A stretch of 64,000 bases of DNA from Leucobacter ruminantium (lineage in GTDB: Bacteria; Actinomycetota; Actinomycetes; Actinomycetales; Microbacteriaceae), in contig NZ_JAGDYL010000008.1 in NCBI RefSeq assembly GCF_017565705.1, positions 1-64,000 of the forward strand, given 5' to 3'. The position numbers and the translations under genes were made by a program. Of the stretch, positions 1-7,559 are shown piece after piece. The notes beneath the pieces were generated by a model. It was not told the DNA's origin. It made no database searches and saw only the letters and a program-made list of their open reading frames with translations. How positions within the stretch are numbered: position 1 is the first letter of the stretch; every line of letters begins with the position of its first letter.

Positions 1-205
<205 letters not shown>

Positions 206-356
206 TTCATACAAACCCATTGATGATCGACTTCAAACGGTCATGTGGATGAGGTTTGGCATAAGCGTAAGTAACGATGTTCGCGTCTGCTTTGTGGTTC
301 TTGACGTACGGCCACAACCCCCCACCACTCGTGTGGGGTTGGGTATGTCAATAGTG

Positions 357-474
357 TTTCGGTGGTTATAGCGTCAGGGAAACGCCCGGTCACATTCCGA
401 ACCCGGAAGCTAAGGCTGACAGCGCTGATGGTACTGCGAGGGGGACCTCGTGGGAGAGTAAGACACCGCCGAAC
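357..474 (+). rRNA. 5S ribosomal RNA
   Basis: A 5S-length stretch with the conserved CCGAACCCGGAAG core (about 398-410) and complementary ends (GGTGGTTATAGC at the start, ACACCGCC at the end). It follows the 23S gene in the usual bacterial order and is followed at once by a strong terminator. The ends are estimated to within a few bases. Confidence 0.93.
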
Positions 475-486
475 TTTCTTTGAAGA

Positions 487-520
487 GAAGGCCCTCACCG
501 GGTTACTGGTGAGGGCCTTC
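487..520 (+). terminator. rrn operon terminator hairpin
   Basis: Perfect 13-bp inverted repeat, 487-499 paired with 508-520, with an 8-base loop, directly after the 5S gene. The GC-rich stem is not followed by a long T run, which is common in high-GC actinobacteria. The 225 bases from here to metN hold no gene that I can support. Confidence 0.85.
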
Positions 521-674
521 CGCATTTCCCGGGAACGTTATCCTCCTGGGGGTCTCGGCCTCCGATGGTTCGACCCGGCTGTGCCTTCCCGTGCCAGCAG
601 ACGACGTCGCAATGTGACGGCGTGTGACGCACGACCAAACATGCTTCGCGCTTATCTCATATATTTATTGAGCC

Positions 675-680
675 TATACT
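675..680 (+). promoter_or_regulatory. possible -10 box for metNIQ
   Basis: TATACT lies in the only AT-rich patch of the metN leader, 68 bases before the GTG start. I see no convincing -35 box and no SAM-riboswitch fold, so any methionine control would probably be through a protein. Weak evidence. Confidence 0.35.
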
Positions 681-747
681 TCGGGTTCTGCCCGCGCCGA
701 TCGTCGGCCGCGCGACCCGTGCGGCGGGAGAGGAGCGCGCGGCCGAC

Positions 748-1710
748 GTGATCGAGATACGGAACGCCCGGAAGTCGTTCGGGGACCATGTGGTGCTCGA
801 CGGCATCGATCTCTCGATCGACCGCGGCGATGTCTTCGGCCTGATCGGCGTCAGCGGCGCGGGCAAGTCCACACTGCTGCGCTGCATCAACCGTCTCGAG
901 AGCCTCGACTCCGGCGAGATCATCGTCGACGGCGTGGACATCGGCTCGCTGGGCAAAGCGGAACTGCTGGAGTTCAGGCGCGGCATCGGCATGGTCTTCC
1001 AGCAGTTCTCGCTGCTCGAGCGGAAGAACGTCTACGACAACGTCTACTTCCCGCTGAAGTGCTCGGGCGCGAAGCGTTCGAAGGTCGATGGTCGCATCAA
1101 GGACATGCTCGAACTCGTCGGTCTCGGCGACAAGATGAAGGCGCTGCCCCGCGAGCTCAGCGGGGGACAGAAGCAGCGCGTGGCGATCGCCCGCGCGCTC
1201 GTCAGCGAGCCCTCCATCCTGCTCAGCGACGAGGCCACCTCCGCCCTCGATCCGAATATCACCGAGAGTGTTCTGGGCCTGCTGCGCAGGATCAACCGGG
1301 AGCTCGGCCTCACGATCGTGGTCGTGACCCATGAGGTGTCGGTGATGAAGGCAGCGTGCACCCGGATGGGGCTGCTGAACCACGGCCGGCTGCAGGCGCT
1401 CGGCACCTCCGAGGAGTTCTTCCTCGAGCACCCGGAGCTGCTCACCGAGTTCACCCGCGACGCAGGCTGGCTGCCGGACGCGGCGCCCGACGAGGCGCTG
1501 CTGCGCGTCGTGCTTCGAGAAGGCGGCGACGCGTCGCTCATCTCGGATCTCGCGATCCGCACAGGGGTGCGCTTCGAGATCTCGTGGGGCGGCTTCGACC
1601 GCTATGGCGAGTCGGTGGCCGGATCCTTCGTGCTCAAGGCGCCGCGTGGGCGCCTCGGCGAGGTCACGGCGGAGCTCGACGCGCTGGGCGCGCAGTGGCG
1701 GGAGGTCTGA
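748..1710 (+). CDS. metN: Methionine-type ABC importer, ATP-binding subunit MetN
   Basis: ATPase of a D/L-methionine type importer at the inner face of the membrane. The 320-residue protein has Walker A near residues 34-41 (GVSGAGKS), the Q-loop near 85, the signature LSGGQ at 138-142 and Walker B ending in Asp-Glu near 161-162. The last 75 or so residues form a NIL domain, the substrate-sensing domain typical of MetN. GTG start at 748 with GGGAGAGGAG about 12 bases upstream. It is the first gene of metN-metI-metQ; the ribosome site of metI overlaps its stop. Family known; exact substrate inferred. Confidence 0.93.
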   Translation: MIEIRNARKSFGDHVVLDGIDLSIDRGDVFGLIGVSGAGKSTLLRCINRLESLDSGEIIVDGVDIGSLGKAELLEFRRGIGMVFQQFSLLERKNVYDNVYFPLKCSGAKRSKVDGRIKDMLELVGLGDKMKALPRELSGGQKQRVAIARALVSEPSILLSDEATSALDPNITESVLGLLRRINRELGLTIVVVTHEVSVMKAACTRMGLLNHGRLQALGTSEEFFLEHPELLTEFTRDAGWLPDAAPDEALLRVVLREGGDASLISDLAIRTGVRFEISWGGFDRYGESVAGSFVLKAPRGRLGEVTAELDALGAQWREV

Positions 1711-1712
1711 GC

Positions 1713-2375
1713 GTGTACGACTACTCCTTCTGGGATCTGTGGGATCAGATCATCGTTCCCGGCCTCATCGACACGCTCATCATGCTGCTCGGGTCCGCCA
1801 TCACCTGCGGGCTCGTCGGCTTCGTCGTCGCGCTCGTGCTCGTCACCACCGACCCCCGCGGCCTGCGCCCGAACCGCGCCGTCTACGAGACGACGAGCAC
1901 CATCGTCGGACTGCTGTGGTCCCTCCCCTTCATCATCCTCGCGATCTCGATCATTCCGCTCACCCGCCTCGTGGTGGGTACCTCCATCGGTGTCTGGGCG
2001 GCGGTTTTCGCGATCACCTTCGCGGGCAGTCCGTTCATCGCACGCCTGCTCGAGTCGGCGTTCAAGGAGGTCAACCCGAGCCTGATCGAGGCGGCGCGAT
2101 CCCTCGGGGCGAGCGACTGGCAGATCACCTTCCGAGTCATCGTGCCCGAAGCGGTGCCCGCGATGGTGTCGCAGATGACGCTCGGCGTCATCACGCTGCT
2201 CGGCTTCACGACGGTCGCCGGCACCATCGGCGCGGGCGGCCTCGGCGCCGTCGCGCTCACCTACGGCTATCAGAACTTCAACGACCAGGTGATGTACGGC
2301 ACCGCATTGCTGCTCGTGATCATCGTGGTGATCATCCAGCTCGCGGGCAACGCCCTCTACCGCAAGATCAAGTAA
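1713..2375 (+). CDS. metI: Methionine-type ABC importer, permease MetI
   Basis: Membrane subunit of the MetNIQ importer, about 220 residues, the usual MetI length. It has about five hydrophobic segments and an EAA-type cytoplasmic loop (EAARSLGASDWQITFRVIVPEA, near residues 125-146) that docks on MetN. The GTG start at 1713 is chosen because GGAGGT, which overlaps the metN stop, lies 6 bases before it; the reading frame upstream is just the metN sequence in another frame. Very tight spacing to metN suggests translational coupling. Confidence 0.92.
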   Translation: MYDYSFWDLWDQIIVPGLIDTLIMLLGSAITCGLVGFVVALVLVTTDPRGLRPNRAVYETTSTIVGLLWSLPFIILAISIIPLTRLVVGTSIGVWAAVFAITFAGSPFIARLLESAFKEVNPSLIEAARSLGASDWQITFRVIVPEAVPAMVSQMTLGVITLLGFTTVAGTIGAGGLGAVALTYGYQNFNDQVMYGTALLLVIIVVIIQLAGNALYRKIK

Positions 2376-2422
2376 CCAGGACCTCGCTCGGTTCCGAGCG
2401 CAGACAGCAGAAGGACCACGTC

Positions 2423-3265
2423 ATGAAGAAGACCCTACGCACCCTCGCCGCCATCGCGGCGGTAGTCGGCCTCTCCGCCTCGCTCGCGGCCTGCTCCTCG
2501 AGCGGGAAGGACGACTTGGCGTCGGATGGCGAGGAGAAGACCTCCGTCAAGGTGGGCATCCTCGCGCGCGAGCAGCCCGAGATCGAATTCGTCGCCGAGC
2601 ACCTGAAGCAGCAGGGCGTCACGCTCGAGTTCCAGATCTTCGACGACAACATCGCGCTCAACCGCGCGACCGCCGAGGGCAGTCTCGACGCGAACTTCTT
2701 CCAGAACCAGACCTACCTCGACGCGCAGAACGAGAGCACCGGTCAGAACCTCCAGCCCTACGGCGACTGGCTGCAGACCACCGCGGTGCAGTTCGTGTCG
2801 AGCAAGGTCGACTCGATCGACGACTTGCCCGATGGTGCCTCGATCGGCATCGCCAACGATCAGGCCAACCGTGCGCGCGAGTTGCAGCTGCTCGCGGACA
2901 ACGGCCTGATCGAGCTCAGGGAGGGCGTCGAGAGCCCGTCCACGCTCGATATCACCGACAACCCGAAGAACATCAAGTGGGTCGAGGTCGATCCCCGCAG
3001 CCGCGTGGGCGCCTTTCCCGACCTCGATGCCATGACCGCCCCCTCGATCACCGTCTACCTGATGGAGGATCCGTCGGTGAACGTGCTCGCCGAGGAGACC
3101 CCCGAGGTCTACGAGACATACGGCGGCGTGCTCTGGGTCGTCCCCGACGGCACCGAGGATCTGCCCTGGCTCGACTCCGCGATCGAGTTCATGCAGTCAG
3201 ACGATTACAAGGACTGGCTCGAAGAGCACTACCAGGGCATCAAGAAGACCCCGCAGGCATCCTGA
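2423..3265 (+). CDS. metQ: Methionine-type ABC importer, substrate-binding lipoprotein MetQ
   Basis: Extracytoplasmic binding protein of the MetNIQ importer (NlpA/MetQ family), 280 residues. The N-terminus has a positively charged stretch, a hydrophobic core and a lipobox LAAC near residue 23, so it should be a lipoprotein anchored to the membrane. Start ATG 2423. It is the third gene of the operon, 47 bases after metI. NlpA proteins can also bind other amino acids or dipeptides, so the ligand is inferred from the family. Confidence 0.92.
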   Translation: MKKTLRTLAAIAAVVGLSASLAACSSSGKDDLASDGEEKTSVKVGILAREQPEIEFVAEHLKQQGVTLEFQIFDDNIALNRATAEGSLDANFFQNQTYLDAQNESTGQNLQPYGDWLQTTAVQFVSSKVDSIDDLPDGASIGIANDQANRARELQLLADNGLIELREGVESPSTLDITDNPKNIKWVEVDPRSRVGAFPDLDAMTAPSITVYLMEDPSVNVLAEETPEVYETYGGVLWVVPDGTEDLPWLDSAIEFMQSDDYKDWLEEHYQGIKKTPQAS

Positions 3266-3291
3266 CCTGCACAGAACGAGAGGAATCCGCA

Positions 3292-3666
3292 ATGGTCTCC
3301 GTTGTCGCAACCACAGATCTCCCGCTGGAGCGGGTCGATATCCCGGAGTTCGTCGAGCGCATCGGTGACGCCGCACGCATCGGTCTGGGCCTGCCGCCCG
3401 AGCTCCGCAGCGTCTATCTCGTGCCGCTCGCGAAGGAGTACACGACTGCGAAGGAGGGCTACGAGATCACCCTGGTGCTCTACAGCGCGCCGGGGAAGAC
3501 GATCGACCAGAAGCGTGCGGCGATCGTCGGTCTGAACGACGTCGTGCAAGCCTACGACTGGGGAGCCGAGGCCAAGGTGGTCGTCATCATCAAGGAGCAC
3601 GACCCGGAGAACGTCGGCGTCAACGGCGTGCTGCGCTGGGACGCGCTCAACCAGTCGAGCGCATAG
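3292..3666 (+). CDS. Tautomerase-superfamily-like protein lacking Pro-1
   Basis: A 124-residue cytoplasmic protein. The second half resembles the tautomerase/4-oxalocrotonate tautomerase fold: a stretch with the spacing of the Gln-Lys-Arg helix (TIDQKRAAIVGLNDVV, about 71-86) and a C-terminal strand-turn with the pattern NVGVNGVL. The family's catalytic proline, which follows the initiator Met, is absent: here the residue is Val, so a classical tautomerase mechanism is doubtful. It lies 26 bases after metQ and before an aldo/keto reductase, probably in the same transcript. Assignment by eye only; it could be an unrelated small alpha/beta protein. Confidence 0.6.
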   Translation: MVSVVATTDLPLERVDIPEFVERIGDAARIGLGLPPELRSVYLVPLAKEYTTAKEGYEITLVLYSAPGKTIDQKRAAIVGLNDVVQAYDWGAEAKVVVIIKEHDPENVGVNGVLRWDALNQSSA

Positions 3667-3736
3667 CGCGCATCCGGTGAGGGAGCGCGGGCGGCGGGCG
3701 CCCCGCCGCCCGCTTCGAGGAGGAATGAGGGGAACC

Positions 3737-4732
3737 ATGCGGTACCGGGAGATCGGGCACAGCGGAAAGCAGGCATCGGCGGTCACGTTCGGTGCAATGG
3801 GCATCGGGGGAGGGTTCCGCTACCCCGACGCCGACGATGAGGTGTCGATCGCAGCCGTGCACGCGGCCCTCGACGCAGGCATCACGACCTTCGACAGTGC
3901 CCCCGTCTACGGCTTCGGTCACAGCGAGGAGGTGCTCGGCCGCGCGCTCGCCGGCCGCCGCGACGATGTGGTGATCTCGACGAAGTGCGGTCTGTGGTGG
4001 GGAGACGACGAGGGATCGTACCGCTTCACCTGGGACGGGCACGAGGTGAAGCGCAACCTCAGTCCGCGGACCATCCGCATCGAGGTGGAGGAGAGCTTGC
4101 GCAGGCTCGGCACCGACCATATCGATGTCTACTACACGCACAACCCGGCGATGCCGCCCTTCGTGACCCCCATCGAGGACACGATCGAGGTGCTGCTGGA
4201 GCTGCGGGATCAGGGCAAGATCCTCGAGATCGGCGCGTCGAACTGTCCGCGCTCCGACGTGGAGGAGTATCTGGCGCGCGATGCGATCCAGATCGTGCAG
4301 CGCAAGTTCAGCCTGCTCGACCGCGGCGTGCGCACGGAGCTGCTGCCGTTCCTCGAAGAGCAGCAGCTCTCGCTGCACGCGTATTCACCGCTCGGCAACG
4401 GGTTGCTGAGCGGGCGCTTCAGCGCGACGAGCGAGGTCGAGCCGACCGGATCGCGCGACGCCGATCCGCTGTTCGGCGAGCACTTCCGGCGATCCCTCGC
4501 ATTCGTCGATGAGCTGCGAGCCGTGGCCGACGAGCTCGGCGCGACGGTGCCGGCGCTCTCGATCGCGTATCTGCTCGCCGTCTCCGATCGCGTGAACGTC
4601 ATCGCGGGCATCCGCAAGCCCTCGCACGTCGCCGACGCGGTCGCGGGCGCCGAGCTCGAACTGCCCGGGGGCACCGTCGAGCGGCTCGACGCCCTTGCCG
4701 ACGCCTTCGACGCGGATACCCGGTCCGCCTGA
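3737..4732 (+). CDS. Aldo/keto reductase
   Basis: NAD(P)H-dependent oxidoreductase of the aldo/keto reductase family, 331 residues, TIM barrel. The catalytic set is visible: Asp53 and Tyr58 in FDSAPVYG, Lys83 in STKCG, and a His in the YYTHNP strand. The group is close to L-fucose or galactose dehydrogenase and L-glyceraldehyde reductase types; the substrate is unknown. Start ATG 3737 is preferred over the ATG at 3725 because the purine-rich ribosome site then has proper spacing. Its stop overlaps the next start (TGATG), so it is coupled to the M20 hydrolase. Confidence 0.88.
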   Translation: MRYREIGHSGKQASAVTFGAMGIGGGFRYPDADDEVSIAAVHAALDAGITTFDSAPVYGFGHSEEVLGRALAGRRDDVVISTKCGLWWGDDEGSYRFTWDGHEVKRNLSPRTIRIEVEESLRRLGTDHIDVYYTHNPAMPPFVTPIEDTIEVLLELRDQGKILEIGASNCPRSDVEEYLARDAIQIVQRKFSLLDRGVRTELLPFLEEQQLSLHAYSPLGNGLLSGRFSATSEVEPTGSRDADPLFGEHFRRSLAFVDELRAVADELGATVPALSIAYLLAVSDRVNVIAGIRKPSHVADAVAGAELELPGGTVERLDALADAFDADTRSA

Positions 4733-5958
4733 TGCCGGCGACCGCGCTTCGCGATGCCTGGACGCCTGAACGCCTCGGGGCCGCGGTCGACGACTACGTC
4801 GGCTTCCACCGGAGCCCCGAGCTCTCGGGCCGGGAGCGCCGCACCGCAGAGAAGATCCGGGAACGCCTGACCGGGCTCGGGCTCGAGGTGCACGAGGTCG
4901 GCAGGCACGGCGTCGTCGGCGTGCTGCGCAACGGCGACGGACCCGTGGTCGCCTACCGCGCCGACACCGACGGCCTGCCCGTGCAGGAGGAGACAGGGCT
5001 GTCCTACGCGAGCACCGAGACCGCGGAGCTCGACGGTGCCGAGGTGCCCGTCATGCACGCCTGCGGGCACGACGCGCACATCGCGGTCGCGCTCGCGCTC
5101 GCGGGTCTCCTCTCCGCGAAGCGCGAGACCTGGTCGGGCACCGTCGTGTGGATCTTCCAGCCGGCCGAGGAGACGGCCGCGGGCGCCGCCGACATGGTCG
5201 CGGCGGGGCTGTGGGACCTGGTGCCCCGGCCGATCGCGGTGCTCGGCCAGCACATCACCGCGATCCCCGCCGGGCGGGTCAGCATCGGCTTCGGCGACAT
5301 CATGAATCTCGGTGACTCCTGGCGGGTCACGATCCGCGGCCGCGGCGCTCACGGCGCGAAGCCGCAGGAGTCGATCGACCCCATCGTGATCGCGGCTCAC
5401 ACGATCGTGCGACTGCAGACGGTCGTCTCGCGCGAGGTGGATCCCTCGCATCCGGCTGTCGTGACCGTCGGCCAGGTGCACGCGGGCACGAAGGAGAACG
5501 TCATCCCCGATGAAGCGGTGATCGCACTCAACGTGCGCACGCCCGACGCCGCGGTGCGGGAGCGCGTGGTCGCCGCGGTGCGCCGCATCGTCGACGCCGA
5601 GGCCGCTGCGGGCGGTGCCCCCGCGCCCGTGTTCGAGCGCATCAGCCGCTTCCCCCGCTGCTACAACGACCCGCAGCGGGCGGAGATCGCGGCGGCCGCG
5701 CTCGACGCGGAGTTCGGGGCGGCGTCGGTGGACCGATCCCTTCGCGCCACCGGCAGCGAGGACGTCGGCGCGCTCGCCGACGCGATCGGCGTGCCGCTGG
5801 TGTTCTGGATGTTCGGCGCCTACCGGCCGGGCCGCGAGTCGATGCCCGCGAACCACAGCCCGCACTTCGGCCCGGACGCCGAGGAGGCGGTCGACACGGG
5901 AGCCCGGGCGGGCCTCGCCGTGCTCGAACGCTTCCTCGCCGAGCCGACGGAAGGCTAG
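4732..5958 (+). CDS. M20 family amidohydrolase
   Basis: Metal-dependent amidohydrolase/carboxypeptidase (M20D group: hippurate hydrolase, N-acyl-amino-acid hydrolase, IAA-amino acid hydrolase), 408 residues. Metal ligands and catalytic residues are seen in MHACGHDAH (about 108-116) and in the FQPAEET segment (catalytic Glu-Glu near 155). The insert dimerisation domain is present (about 185-300). Coupled to the aldo/keto reductase by a one-base overlap. Following metNIQ, it may release an amino acid from an imported N-acyl form; this is inference. Confidence 0.88.
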   Translation: MPATALRDAWTPERLGAAVDDYVGFHRSPELSGRERRTAEKIRERLTGLGLEVHEVGRHGVVGVLRNGDGPVVAYRADTDGLPVQEETGLSYASTETAELDGAEVPVMHACGHDAHIAVALALAGLLSAKRETWSGTVVWIFQPAEETAAGAADMVAAGLWDLVPRPIAVLGQHITAIPAGRVSIGFGDIMNLGDSWRVTIRGRGAHGAKPQESIDPIVIAAHTIVRLQTVVSREVDPSHPAVVTVGQVHAGTKENVIPDEAVIALNVRTPDAAVRERVVAAVRRIVDAEAAAGGAPAPVFERISRFPRCYNDPQRAEIAAAALDAEFGAASVDRSLRATGSEDVGALADAIGVPLVFWMFGAYRPGRESMPANHSPHFGPDAEEAVDTGARAGLAVLERFLAEPTEG

Positions 5959-5965
5959 AGCTGGT

Positions 5966-6571
5966 TCAGGCTCCCGGAGCGCCCGCGTCGGTCGCGGTGA
6001 CGTCGGCGCGGTGGAAGTTCTGGAACGAGCGCGACGCCGTGGGCCCGCGCTGCCCGAGGTAGCGTGAGAAGGTCGCGCCCGCGCCGTAGGGCCGCTCGGC
6101 GGGCGACGACAGTCGGAAGAAGCACAGCTGCCCGATCTTCATGCCGGGCCACAGCCGAATGGGCAGCGTCGCAACGTTCGAGAGTTCGAGAGTGACGTGC
6201 CCCTCGAAGCCGGGATCGATGAAGCCGGCGGTCGAGTGGGTGAGCAGACCGAGACGGCCGAGCGAGCTCTTGCCCTCGAGCCGGGCCGCGATGTCGTCGG
6301 GCAGGCTCACCTGTTCGAAGGTCGAGCCGAGCACGAACTCGCCCGGGTGCAGGATGAACCCCTCCTCGGGGTCGACCTCGATGAGCCTCGTCAGCTCGGG
6401 CTGCTCCTCCGCCGGGTCGATCACCGGATACTTGTGGTTGTCGAAGAGGCGGAAATAGCGGTCGAGGCGCACGTCGACGCTCGACGGCTGCACCATCGAC
6501 GGTTCGCTGGGCGTCAGCCCGATGCGGCCGGAGGCGAGTTCTGCGTTGATGTCGCGGTCTGAGAGCAGCAC
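5966..6571 (-). CDS. dcd: dCTP deaminase, probably bifunctional (dCTP to dUMP)
   Basis: Pyrimidine nucleotide enzyme that makes dUMP for thymidylate synthesis. 201 residues; the conserved core [11 protein letters not shown] (100-110) and [14 protein letters not shown] (112-125) is intact. Length and motifs resemble the mycobacterial bifunctional dCTP deaminase/dUTPase rather than a dCTP deaminase that only makes dUTP; this is a family argument. The start is GTG at 6571: on the minus strand a TAGACT box (6583 down to 6578) lies exactly 6 bases before it and there is no ribosome-binding site, so the mRNA is probably leaderless. Confidence 0.93.
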   Translation of the reverse strand: MLLSDRDINAELASGRIGLTPSEPSMVQPSSVDVRLDRYFRLFDNHKYPVIDPAEEQPELTRLIEVDPEEGFILHPGEFVLGSTFEQVSLPDDIAARLEGKSSLGRLGLLTHSTAGFIDPGFEGHVTLELSNVATLPIRLWPGMKIGQLCFFRLSSPAERPYGAGATFSRYLGQRGPTASRSFQNFHRADVTATDAGAPGA

Positions 6572-6577
6572 AGACTC

Positions 6578-6583
6578 AGTCTA
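6578..6583 (-). promoter_or_regulatory. -10 box for leaderless dcd transcript
   Basis: TAGACT read on the minus strand, six bases before the GTG start of dcd. Transcription would begin at or next to the start codon. The same arrangement recurs at several other genes in the window. Confidence 0.6.
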
Positions 6584-6630
6584 GACGAGGCCCATCCGGG
6601 ACTCGCGCCGTCCGAGGGGTGCCCCGGGCA

Positions 6631-7461
6631 CTAGAAGAGGCGCAGCCTCGCGGGCGGGCGGAAGCCCGGCCCTGGCGCGCGCGGGGCTGCGCCCTCCGCG
6701 AGGGATCCCTCACCCGTGGCACCGCCCGCCCCGGCGGGGGCATCGACCTCGGCTGAGCGCTCGAGGCCTGCGCCCTCGGCGTCCACGCTCTCCGTGAGCG
6801 CGAAGAGCAGCTCGGCCAGCCGATCGCCGAGGCCCTCGAAGCCCGACTGCGCCTCGTCGCCGCCGAGAGCGGCTGCGCGCAGGGCCTGCTCGTAGACGCC
6901 GCTCAGCACGGGCATCGCGCGCTCGACGGGCAGCACGAAGCGGCGGCCGGCGGCGGCGATGACCTGCTCGACCGCGCCGGAGATGCTCGCGTAGAAGCGG
7001 TCCATGAACTCGTGGTGGCCCGGGGCGATGGAGGGATCGCGCATGGCGAGCAGCAGGAACTCGGCCTCCAGCACGAACCAAGCGGTGGCATCGCTCGACG
7101 GTGCGAAGAAGTCGACGATGTAGCGCGCTGCGTCCGATGGCGAGACGCAGCCGCGCTGCTCGCGCAGGGTGGGCTCGAGCTGGCGGGCCTTCGCCGCCAG
7201 ATCTTCGGCGCGGCGGTCGAACTCCCGCTCGAGCAGCGCGAGGAACAGCTGCTCCTTGCTCGAGAAGTTCGAGTAGAACGCGCCGCGCGTGAAGCCGGCC
7301 CTGGCGCAGATCGTCTCGACGGCCGCGCCCTGCAGCCCGTCCTCGGCGAAGACCTCGATCGCGGCGTCGAGCAGCCGCGCGCGGGTCTCCAGGCGGCGCG
7401 CGCTGGGGCTGCCGCTTTCAGGGCGGGGGAGCGGGGAGTCGGAGGCCATGACCATCATCAT
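6631..7461 (-). CDS. TetR family transcriptional repressor
   Basis: DNA-binding repressor, 276 residues. The N-terminal helix-turn-helix is clear (about residues 25-70: RLLDAAIEVFAEDG, then AGFTRGAFYSNFSSKEQL), followed by an all-helical ligand domain and a long low-complexity tail. It is divergent from the MMPL exporter gene, and a strong inverted repeat lies between them, so it very likely represses the exporter and itself. Start: a run of Met codons (7461, 7458, 7455, 7449) follows the operator region; 7461 is my choice and 7449 is equally possible. A start at 7521 would place the N-terminus inside the operator. Confidence 0.88.
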   Translation of the reverse strand: MMMVMASDSPLPRPESGSPSARRLETRARLLDAAIEVFAEDGLQGAAVETICARAGFTRGAFYSNFSSKEQLFLALLEREFDRRAEDLAAKARQLEPTLREQRGCVSPSDAARYIVDFFAPSSDATAWFVLEAEFLLLAMRDPSIAPGHHEFMDRFYASISGAVEQVIAAAGRRFVLPVERAMPVLSGVYEQALRAAALGGDEAQSGFEGLGDRLAELLFALTESVDAEGAGLERSAEVDAPAGAGGATGEGSLAEGAAPRAPGPGFRPPARLRLF

Positions 7462-7494
7462 CGCATGCTCAGCCCGTTCGGAGGCACAGCCGGA

Positions 7495-7528
7495 TACATT
7501 GGTGTATCGAAACCGATACACTCATGTA
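7495..7528. promoter_or_regulatory. TetR operator palindrome between the repressor and MMPL exporter
   Basis: Two 15-base arms (7495-7509 and 7514-7528) are inverted repeats with 13 of 15 matches around an AAAC spacer. The inner parts, GTGTATCG and CGATACAC, pair perfectly. It sits 31 bases before the MMPL start and 33 bases before the repressor start, as expected for a TetR operator covering both promoters. Confidence 0.8.
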
Positions 7529-7559
7529 TCGAAACGGTCGCCCATCCCGAAAGGACCGA

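Noticed and set aside
241-525. Antisense reading frame over the 5S rRNA and terminator
   Set aside because: It covers a structural RNA gene, has Arg/Ser-rich random composition and no ribosome site; it is chance.
522-747. SAM riboswitch in front of metNIQ
   Set aside because: No SAM-I type conserved core or terminator-antiterminator pair can be recognised; the leader is short and partly AT-rich only around the -10 candidate.
7524-7559. Earlier ATG for the MMPL gene at 7524
   Set aside because: The codon lies inside the operator palindrome and has no ribosome site, while ATG 7560 has AAAGGA at proper spacing.
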